DNA from: Ostrinia nubilalis
Taxonomy: Eukaryota > Arthropoda > Insecta > Lepidoptera > Crambidae
DNA length: 64,000 nt
Assembly: GCF_963855985.1 (NCBI RefSeq)
Contig: NC_087098.1
Coordinates: 10,064,501 to 10,128,500 of the forward strand
Direction of reading: 5' to 3'
Part shown: one piece after another, positions 54,605-64,000 of the stretch
Position numbering within the stretch: position 1 is the first letter of the stretch
Layout: each line of letters begins with the position of its first letter
The notes under the pieces: model-generated
Told to the model about the DNA's origin: nothing
The model's database searches: none
Seen by the model: only the letters and a program-made list of their open reading frames with translations
Position numbers and translations under genes: made by a program

Positions 54605-55591
54605 CCTACCAATTTTTTTGGCTGACAATTTAAATTAATGGCTTCAGTAGTGTGGTCGTACCCTAGCCAGTGAGCACTAATGGTGGCAGATACCGCGACG
54701 TCCCTAGGCTAGTAATTGGCCATCGATTTTCTTAGACAAAAGACCTAGAGATCGCTGGAAATGGACTTTCAGCGTAATGCCACGTTAAGCTGTTTTGTCT
54801 TTTGTTGTTCAGTTGCAGAGTATTTTATGCTGGCACTAAGTATGGAGGATGATGCAGAATTCTCATTTTTAGTTGTGATTACATTCATACTTTGATATAA
54901 ATGTGCTGTGCATACTGAAACGTCGATGTAATGGAGTATAGAACTTGACCCTAAAACATAAGGACTGAAGACTATTAAGGATTACGAAATCATCATGTAT
55001 ATTGTGAAAATAAAAAATCCATTGCCGAAACTTACTTGCCTATTAAAATCCAAACTGCAGTAGGTAAAATAAGAGCTCAATAAAATCATCCAGGTTTTGA
55101 TTCTGAGAAAAAAGATTTCGGTAGGTAATGATTCCTTAATTAACGTGTAGATTTAGTAATTGTGCGTTTTTAAAATAAAATTTCTCTATTAATAAATAAA
55201 CCTAATTTTCAGTTCGTATGACATTTTTAAGGCGGACCTTGTGAATTTAACTTCGATTGTGGTGCTATGAACCAAATGGAGTCTTCATTCAGTGGTTGGG
55301 AGATATTTCAAAAAATACTTACATCATGGAACAAAAAATTATAATAAAGAGCAACTGCGCAACATTAATATAGTATTTGCTCGTTTGTGGCTTTCGTTTT
55401 AAATTGTTAATGTATTTTAATTAGTTAGACAAATCTATATAAAAACTTAATACTTATCACTTCGTGTAATGGCAAAGAAAAATAATGGAATTATAAATAA
55501 ACGTAAACCATGCGTTCTAAAAATATAGTATCTAATTCAAACATTTTCCACATTTACCATACTCATAAATGATGGGAATAACAAAATCACA
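54605..55591. other. Non-coding stretch
   Basis: A GC-richer patch 'cgtaccctagccagtgagca' near 54658 is unassigned. Nothing else recognised. Confidence 0.35.
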
Positions 55592-55715
55592 ATTAGTTAA
55601 GTTGCACCATCTTACTTTAACTTTGACAAACGTCAAAAATCTGTAAAACTCCATACAAAAAGCACCGGTTAGTGTTATTTTTACGATTAAATTATGGTGG
55701 TGCAACTCAGCCTTA
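55592..55715. mobile_element. MITE, 'gttgcaccatctta' family (copy 4)
   Basis: 'gttgcaccatcttactttaa' and 'ctttgacaaacgtcaaaaat' at the left; 'ggtggtgcaactcagcctta' at the right. Most similar to the copy in the LSD1 intron at 3545. Confidence 0.75.
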
Positions 55716-58700
55716 GTTTTCGGGTACCTACCTAATTCGGTTTTCAATTCCATTCCAGTTCGAAATTACTAAAATTACAAGAATTGGGCAACAAAGTTCG
55801 TTTGACCCGCAGTTTCGTAACCGTTCATATCGCATCCATCCGTATAACTCCGCGTTGGATCCAAACGCGTTAATCGTTCAGCTTGCACGATTATTAAACA
55901 AGTATTGGCATGCGTGCACCGCACAGAATCCCTTTCAGGGTGCCGCGTTCATTCATCCACTTTGATAATGCCACATAATTAGAACCATTGTGGATATCCC
56001 CTTTGAAATAACGGAAATTCCGCAAAATATGCCGCGGAAGGTTTGGACGTATGTGACGATTGAGGTACGACGATAGGACGGCATTGGGGTATTAGGTATG
56101 CAATTAAAATGTGTTTGCATATAAATAAGTAGTTGGCCATCTTTAGAATAGAATAGAAACATCTATATTAATTTATTTTATATCTAGTTGTTGTAGTTCG
56201 TTCGTTTCAGCCCAATATTCTAGTACCTAGTTAGTATACATAACAAGTAAGGTGTCAGTGTAAAGTAATATGTACTTTTTTACCCTACATTTTGGGTAAC
56301 AATAAATTATGTATCAGAAATTAGCGATAGTCGACGACTTCACTGAATAAATTACGAGCGAAATACAAAAGCTCTTCATTTAAAAATAAGCCCAAATATG
56401 CCCGGGGAGCTTTCATAATTTCCCTTAAAGATTTTCCATTTTTTATAAATCTGTTTGCATATTTCCGGTGGTAAGGAACTGGCGGGACATCCGCGGTTCA
56501 TCCCTGGGGAAATCTGTGCAAAAAGGTCCGGGACAAACAATGGGGCATCTTGCACAATGTTTGAACTATAAGGGTGGCTACACAAGATGCGTTGCTAATG
56601 TATGTTACTGGATCAAAGCAACGCGCAGTAGAATTGCTCAACATTCTGTGTACATGTCGATGGTCCATTATCGAAAGAAAGTCAATAGTCAATATTTGGG
56701 GCCAAACTAAGAGGTAATAAAATAATAATTTATTTATTACCTACAAAAACAGTTTATAATGTAATGTACCTACTTCTTTTGTTAGGTTCTCCATATTGTT
56801 TTGAGGTTCAATAACCTACTTAAGTATTAAAAATAAACTTCTCGCTAGCTTAGTCAAAAAGTTAACAAATTAGTATTTCTATCCGAAATTCTTACAATAA
56901 AACAAAGTTACTTCATAAAACTTTAAATATCATCTTTACAAATATCGAAGTTCATTTAGCAAAATAAGGAGTTATCAAAAATATAGCAAGAAATTTGTAT
57001 TCGTCTGGAAAGTCCTTAACATTTGAATTTTGGGGTGTTTCAGTCTGCGTCGGCTGTTGGTTAGTGATGTGCCACATCGCTTTTTTCTTATCGATTAGTG
57101 ACGACATAAAAAGGAATTGAAATTAAATAATACATAAGTAGGTTGACACATTTTGTTAACTCTTATATTACGTTAAAACGCAGTTTACAATAAAAAAGAA
57201 ATATCTATAAATGTTAAAGAGTTTTCACGCTGGATTTGCAGGCAATTTTGGAACACCTTTGAGAGGACTGGGTCGGTTATTTCAACAACATTGTTATAAA
57301 ATATAATTTTATTTGATTCCAAGTTAATGTTTTTCATCAGTCGATGTTTTGTCTGATACATGAAAAACACAAACAAATAAAACTCGAGTCGACTTTCTTA
57401 GAAGTGGGACGGACATCCCTTCTTTAGATAAGAACTCCAAATTATACCGAGCTAATACTATTTTGCATTAAGTACGAGTAAGCTGGGATAAGATTTATTT
57501 GAGAATACATTTGGTATCTTTATGTTCCGAGACAATAATGGATGGCACAGTTTTACCACCTTCAAGGTTTCGAGGGATTTCAACCAGCTTTGTTGAAATT
57601 TAATCGGCGAAATGCGAGGTTTCATGAAATAAAATCTTCTGAAGCTCCGCCATCTTGTTCCAAATGATGTATACTAAAGCAGAGTAGTTCAGAATTCCAG
57701 TAATGAATTCAGAACTTTCTTATTGTTCCTCGTAGCCCTTCTAAAACCGTTCCAATTTCACATTTTAACTGCCTTCTTTCATATAACTTGGGGAACGTAA
57801 AAATAAACGTCGTTATTTGTTCCTTTTGTGAAGTTAGCGAGGCAATTTGCAACAACTCTTTCATAAAGCCTTCAATAAAGTTGCGATGAAAGTATCTAAA
57901 ATTTAATCACAACAAAACATTAATGAATCAAAAGGAAAATTGTGCGAGTGGACTTAAAGTTTTAACTTGAGTTTGTCGCAGGTGGGAATTTGCGAGAGCT
58001 GTTAGGTTCGGATAAGAAACTCCGACTAGGCGGATTTAACAAAATTCCAAATATAAGGAGCAAGTTCTTAAAACCCCGTTGAAAATTCAGCCAAAACATC
58101 TCAGAAGGGCAACTAACCGTAAAGCAAACTCTTAAGAAGTTTTTTATGGAAATTTTAGCAAAACCTCATTTCGTTAATGTTGGAATTTTAGTGCTAATTA
58201 AACGCGTTTTATCTTCTTATACGTTTGATAATAAACCAAAATTGCTGTCATTAGGGCTTTTGGTTTTATGATTTTAGTTGTTTTTAGCATTCGTGGACGT
58301 AACGACCACGATGCTAACTAAGGATCGGAGTTAGTGTGGAACTCAGCGGCAAACTTTACTCGTAATTAGCTATTATAAGCCTTTTAAAAACGAGGATAGC
58401 TAAGAAATGTGAGTTTAAATTAGGCCAGATATTAATAGACACTTGTCATGAAAACGGGAACTTTAGGATGCATTAAGCTTAACTTCATCAAGACTTGTGC
58501 AGCACTGAATGTGCTGTAGGTATTTTAAGTCATTGAACGCCGAGACGCTAGACACAATGGAAATTGTATTGTTCGAGGCTCACCGGTGAGCCGCGTGGCG
58601 TCCAACGTGTTAAAAAATCTGTTATACTTATTCACCATCATTGCCTTTTAAATCCTCAACCAAGCATGTTCTTTGCAATATAAACTGTTAAACCAAATGG

Positions 58701-59849
58701 TTGTTTACTTTAAAATTACGATGAAAATGAGGTCCACTAAACATTTGACAATCGAATTAAAATTATTTATCGGATCATTTCTCGTACTAAGTTAACATAA
58801 TAATAATATCAACCGTAGTTATTCAAAATACAATCACATTTGCTTGCTCACAGCAAATAATCACTATTATTTCAATTGAACAATGACCATAGCGAGTTAT
58901 ACCATGTTTTATTGAGTTCCAAATAAGTATTAAGTACAGCACATTTGTAGGTCATGATTACTCGACATAATTAAGTTAATCGTTTGGGACCATACCTTTA
59001 TAATATTAGTCGCAAATTACTTGCTAGATAGGTGCTATCATTACTATAGATACATCATCGTCTTCATCATTACCAGGTCATTTAGTTTCCTCTGAAGGAT
59101 CAGGATCTTCTTTTGTTTTTCAGAGGCAAAACAGAAGATTCTACAACAAATATTGTTTTAGCTATTTTTAGTGAAATTGAAACAATATCTAGAACGTTCA
59201 CGCCTATATGAAGTTAGGTGTAAACAGACTGAAATTGAGTTAAATAAATATCAAAGGGTCTCGCAGACCGGAAAATTCGCTTGTCTGGCTCACATGCGGG
59301 CAAGCAAACATTGTGTAAACGAGCTCCTGCAGACTTAAAAATTACACGAAAGTAAGCAGAATTATTATTTGTAAATGATTATAAATGATGTAATCTACTC
59401 GTAATTATGTAACACCACATACTAACCTCAATGGTTCTGACAATCAAACTAAATAAGATGACAACAGATTGATCTTAAGTCTGTGGCACCTTATACAGTA
59501 AGTAGGTAATTATTATTAGTAGAGTTTATTTGCAACCAAAATGTTATAATCTGATGACAATGCATTTAAGGATATTATGGCATTGTAGAAGGATTTACTG
59601 GGTTTTATAACCATTAACGTAACTGTATGTATATTACTATTACCTCGTACCTTCTTAGTAGTGTAAAAGATAGCAATTTTTAATGTTACATACTATAAAA
59701 TAATTAAAAACAGTGAACACAGGATATCTCGAATCCCGAATTAATCTAGCCGTTAATTTTTTCCAAAACACCGCCCATTTTATGTACTAATCCCAATAAA
59801 CTTTTAACTTCCTTACAAATGAAGTCATATATTTAGTTGAAGGAAGTCG
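55716..59849. other. Non-coding stretch
   Basis: Four kilobases without supported genes. Bases 58535-58610 hold an imperfect inverted pair ('cattgaacgccgagacgc' and 'gcgtggcgtccaacgtg') that may be a transposon scrap. It is likely intronic if a long gene begins near 27 kb. Confidence 0.35.
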
Positions 59850-60170
59850 TTACTCGGCGAATCCAAAACTCGAGTCTGCTTGGTTATTTCTAAAGGCTAT
59901 AAAACGGTTCATGGTGGGATAAACAACGGCGGATATGGGTGGTCGGGTGTGCCGTGCGATTTGTTGACACATGTCGCTCTCCGACCCTGGCCGGGTAATC
60001 AATACGGACGAAATATGACTGCCAATTAGCGCCTCTGTCTGGCTATTGTGTGACGTTTTAGTCGATTTTGCGCTTTGGTCATTGATACAGTCGAATGTCT
60101 GGCATCCATATTGTAGGTGTAACTCTCTGGCATACCTACTATGTACATCCATACCTTCTAACACTTTGGT
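59850..60170. other. GC-richer island 1
   Basis: About 320 bp that is clearly richer in GC and CpG than its surroundings, with open frames on the minus strand but no splice-paired exon or recognisable protein. Possibly a conserved non-coding (enhancer) element or an unrecognised exon. Confidence 0.3.
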
Positions 60171-60799
60171 GGACAGTAAAAGTTAAGACATAGTTCCGAA
60201 ATGACACTACTTATTTACAAAGATTGCGTATGGGCATAGTGTCAATGTAAAACGAGTAAAAACTATGACGTCTATATGCGTTCTGTCGTAGTATCATTCT
60301 TTACTACCTGAACGCCCGTGGACGTTACTGTCCATCAATGTGCTAACTAGTCATCCATAATTGTATGAAGTCTTTCTCTCTATGTCACTTTTTAACGCCT
60401 TTACTACTGAGTCAATATTGATTAATTTTGGCATAGAGATAAATTGGACAGCAATATTTTGTGTAAGTTAGTACTTACGTTTATTTATTCCAAGGCCGTA
60501 GGATATTTTAAAAGTCCTTCAAGTTAAGTCTCATTTATTAAATAATTATGCTCGCGGTTTTGCCCAGTGCTATCTCTCTGTATTTCTAGGTCCAAACTGA
60601 GCTACTCCAGATATTAACACGTTAAACAATTTTACTGATCCTGAAATTAAAAGAATATACGCCGCATAAACGAACTTAACATCCTATTAATTCTCCCAGT
60701 TTATCTCTTGAATTATTAAAATTATAATTAATTTTTGATAGCAAAAGTCCCAAACTGTATCACGAGTATAAACTTTAATATGCCGAAAATACGGTTCCA

Positions 60800-60915
60800 G
60801 GGTGGTATCGCATGTAGAGTCACCAGCACATTAAACTATACATTTTCGTTGGAAAATAGGCCTTATTACACCTGTATAAAGTGCTACATTATTTAGCTTG
60901 ATACGCCGCTGTTCG
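60800..60915. repeat. Dispersed repeat shared with 38.4-38.8 kb
   Basis: 'agagtcaccagcacatta', 'ctatacattttcgttgg', 'aaaatagg' and 'atttagcttgata' parallel 38682-38761. Family unknown. Confidence 0.5.
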
Positions 60916-61369
60916 CAAACATTGTTAATAGGCAGATACTGGGCAAATATTTGTTTTGCGCTTATAATGCGGATATTAAGTGTAGCTGTACTTTGTTTGG
61001 TATAATGGAGCTATTTTTTCCATGTTTGCGTCCTAGATTTTGTTCGCATAACGAATAAATTAAATTTGAAGCTTGCCCTAAATAAGAAGGCAATATTGTA
61101 ATTTCGCTTTTCTTTTTCGGCGTAAATTGATACAGCCAAGACTTAAGATTATAACGTCAAAATTGGATTAATTTTTAAGATTCCTCTTTTTAAGGGAATG
61201 GAAATTTTTCTGGTCTGAATTCGATTAGGTATTTAATGAACTTATCATTTATAATGATGCTGTACGCAATATAATTATGTTCGGAGTAAACAGACCGTCT
61301 TACTCCTCTTAAAAAAATTACCAAAATATTTTTAAATGTTCATTTACTGGCAACATAAGAATAATATTC

Positions 61370-61640
61370 ATATCCACATTCACGACTTGCAGACACGTGA
61401 CTCTCGTTGCTGTCAGCGCATTCAATCCCCGATTCGCGGCGGTATCGAGTTAACTCCGATGATCGGCCGAAGATAATGACCGCGGTCATACAGACCGGAC
61501 GCATCGGATTTCGCATCACGTCGTGTTGATTGTCGAACGACAAACCCGTTGCCCGCCGGCGTTCCAATTACTACCGACACAGACGCCACCCTCGTGATCA
61601 TAGATTCATGATACGCAGATGCAGAAGTCATTTGGTTTTG
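61370..61640. other. GC-richer island 2
   Basis: Many CpG ('gattcgcggcggtatcgagt', 'gttgcccgccggcgttcc'), with overlapping open frames on the minus strand. No recognisable protein, and no donor or acceptor pair that I trust. Confidence 0.3.
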
Positions 61641-62639
61641 AAATCAAGTCGTAGGACAGCAGTAATGTGCCAAAACTAATTGATGATATCGGTATTGTCT
61701 CGACGGTGGTGTAGCGGTATTTTGTGGCGCCGTGAATAGCAAATTCTGATCAAATCAATTTAAATCATGAAATTTTCCTAAGAAGAGTGACGTCATAAAT
61801 TCGTCATTCGTTCGTCAACGTCATTAATTTGTCCAATATCCAACAGTCGTAGGGGTATTGTCTGTGGGTTGCGAGGAACTGATTTCGCCAGAAGGCTACC
61901 TAGGGAGTTCCCTCAAAAATGGGTTTGCGATATAGCACTGTACAAATAGCTCTATCTAGTGTTTCGTGAATAAATTGGGACGCTACCACTACCAAAACGA
62001 AATTATTTGATTTAGAAACACGTTTACGATTTAGAAATTCCGTACGAATTTTGAAAACAAAAGCGCGCATCTTTTTAAAAAGAGATTCTGTAGCATGTAA
62101 TAATCTTTGCCAGGTCTCAACAAACCCCCGACTCTCACTTATCAGGACTTACGGGCTAATACCACCCGAAGGGCACCACCCAATCTGCTGTGGTGCTTAT
62201 CTCAATTTAATGGCTTCCGTATTAATACCGCCTTAAGTCTAATTTGAGCATGCTCCGGTCTCGGTCAGCCGTTGTTTAATCGATCGGTAAAAATTTATGT
62301 CGTGAAAACGGCGGGGGTGGATCAAGACGTTTAAATCACTCTATTTTTAGATTTCGAGAAAATGTAATGTTGCGTAATTTATTGAATAATTCGCATAATT
62401 TATCGAGCTTTGTTATTTTATGTGGAAATAAAAAAATGTTTTTAGTTCAAAAATGAAATTATGATACCTATATTTGCTTTAATAAGTATTTCAATTTACT
62501 CTTACCACGTCATCACGATCCCTAATACAAAGCATAACAGCTTTACGAAATGACTATATCCATTATTATGAATTGGTACCCGCCAAAGTTTTCTCTGGCT
62601 CTCCTCCAATACTAATAACTATGCTCTCAGAGTTCCAAA

Positions 62640-63160
62640 AGAGCCATTCCATTTTCACCTTAATAACCGATGACCCTTTCAGTTTATGTAAGCAGCGGGC
62701 GAATAGGATCCCTGAGAGAGCTCATCTGAAACGACATCACGTTTAGCCTCAAATCAAAGGAACGATATAATCCAACCGATTCCGAGGGGCGGCGACAGAA
62801 AAATTGTGAGTCAAAGCTATTGTTTCCAATATCAGAGTAGGGAGGAAAACTTTTATTGGGCACAAAGTGGGTATTATTCACGGGCCCAACGTAATCAACC
62901 ACGGACTCAGTAGGGAGAGCCGGACGTCGCTCTCCTGAATGCAAAGATATTTTTTACCAAATGCGGGTCATTTTCAAAGGGTTCGACTTATGAGGGAAAA
63001 ATTGACGGACCCTTTTCTATTACCGGAGTCTTGGATCAAAACCGTGACGCAATTAAGAGAGATTACTCGTTTTCCAATACGATGTTCCATTGTGTCGATA
63101 TCGCCGATATCTTCTTTTGTTGGTTTTCTTAGTGCTCGCTACGATCGGTTCTGAATTTGG
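62640..63160. other. GC-richer island 3
   Basis: GC-richer patch with open frames on both strands (62684-62944 minus, 62939-63154 plus). No domain, signal or splice structure. Nature unknown. Confidence 0.25.
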
Positions 63161-64000
63161 AAGCAATTATTTTAATGAATGAAATTCGGGACAATGTCTT
63201 TGTGAGGATGTTATATTCGTAGGTTATGAAATAGTTAAGAAAAGCCTAAAAGTTTTAAGTATTCTTTTACTCGTACAACTTAATCACCAAAAAGTATTTT
63301 GTGAAAAATTGGTGTAAAAACGTGGTAAAATCGATACTTAAAATAACATTTGTAAATCCTTAAGATCCTTTCTTTAAGAAAAGAGAATATTAACAATAGA
63401 ATAACAAATATTTATTCTGCACATTTCTTCCCACTTAAAGACTCTGCATGACCAAAGTCCAAGCAATAATTTAATGCTTTTCCTATCCTTTCCCTTTTTG
63501 AACTATTGTAGCTAACCGTCATACGTTTACCAAGTTAGTGCTTACTCCAGTCGATACCACCTTGCACAACAAGTACTTAAGTCAGTCCACCCAGTTTATA
63601 GGTTTCTGTTCAAACATTACACACCTAAACAAACATGGTTAGGTGCAACGAACCAACAAGAGCTTTAAATTTTCCAAAACCCACAGAATATCTCTATTTT
63701 CGATCTTAGGTTTATTGACATAAGGACTGGTGAAATAAATCTGATCTGTAGTGTACAGAACGTTCGTAATAGATGTAAATATGAATAAGTGTATTTTGTA
63801 TTCGTTTCGTAGCTTATAATAGACCCTGCAATGTATAAAGAAATAGCGATTAGAAATAGACACAGAGATGTATGTTGTTTGTGCAATAAAGATAAGCTAG
63901 GCCAGAAAAGTAGGCAATTGTTATCTTTATCTGTCATTTTTGAATTGTATAGTGTTCTGTTGTATGTCGCTATCAATTTCTTGAGCTTCACATCCTTGTA
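63161..64000. other. Non-coding stretch at window end
   Basis: AT-rich. The 108-codon minus-strand frame at 63665-63991 has no supporting signals. Nothing recognised. Confidence 0.35.

Noticed and set aside
54314..54628. 104-codon minus-strand frame
   Set aside because: Crosses both ends of a TA-flanked MITE, with no supporting signals.
59850..60164. 104-codon minus-strand frame
   Set aside because: Longest frame in a GC-rich island, but no domain or splice sites; reported only as an island.
63665..63991. 108-codon minus-strand frame with a hydrophobic stretch
   Set aside because: AT-driven composition, no splice or promoter signals, and no recognisable family.

Overview
This is a eukaryotic, AT-rich, mostly non-coding window. 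It is almost certainly from a moth or butterfly. The grounds are: the last three exons of the histone demethylase LSD1, interrupted by introns; insect-type BEL/Pao, RTE, Tc1/mariner and piggyBac elements; and several dispersed repeat motifs that I recognise from lepidopteran genomes. I see no bacterial-type operons, rRNA, confident tRNA gene or CRISPR array.

Layout. 0-3.1 kb: non-coding sequence with diverged direct repeats. 3.17-11.65 kb: the C-terminal exons of an LSD1/Su(var)3-3 orthologue on the + strand (3168-3351, 3811-3938, 11493-11650; stop at 11648). Its last intron (7.55 kb) holds a nested insertion: a BEL/Pao LTR retrotransposon (4821-10481) with two identical 202-bp LTRs and a 5-bp target duplication, sitting inside an older element with inverted ends (about 4590-11445). 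The LSD1 3' flank holds decayed copies of the final coding segment and a 70-bp hairpin. 14.0-16.7 kb: a Tc1/mariner element with about 390-bp inverted ends, inserted in a dispersed repeat, followed directly by a second palindromic element. 22.6-23.3 kb: an intact single-exon gene for an unidentified 239-aa secreted or membrane protein with a TATA box and poly(A) signal; a decayed partial copy of it lies at 24.84-25.07 kb. 26.6-28.7 kb: candidate 5' exons on the + strand (including a signal-peptide-like exon with a perfect donor) and, at 28661/28662, a textbook recursive-splicing ratchet site (polypyrimidine tract, CAG, GTAAGT). This suggests that a long intron of a large gene runs rightwards. 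29.6-31.0 kb: a palindromic piggyBac-type element with TTAA duplications. 40.7-42.4 kb: a 5'-truncated RTE non-LTR retrotransposon with an intact 491-codon reverse transcriptase region and an 11-bp target duplication. 42.4-56 kb: short RTE tails and many MITEs. 56-64 kb: AT-rich sequence with three GC-richer islands of unknown role.

The genes do not form one pathway. LSD1 is a nuclear chromatin enzyme. The 239-aa protein is unknown. The candidate exons at 26.6-28.7 kb may start a large secreted or surface protein gene. Most of the window's structure is mobile-element history: nested insertions with readable target duplications, long foldbacks that could make double-stranded RNA, and small inverted-repeat families. 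All identifications come from reading the sequence; no database search was run.
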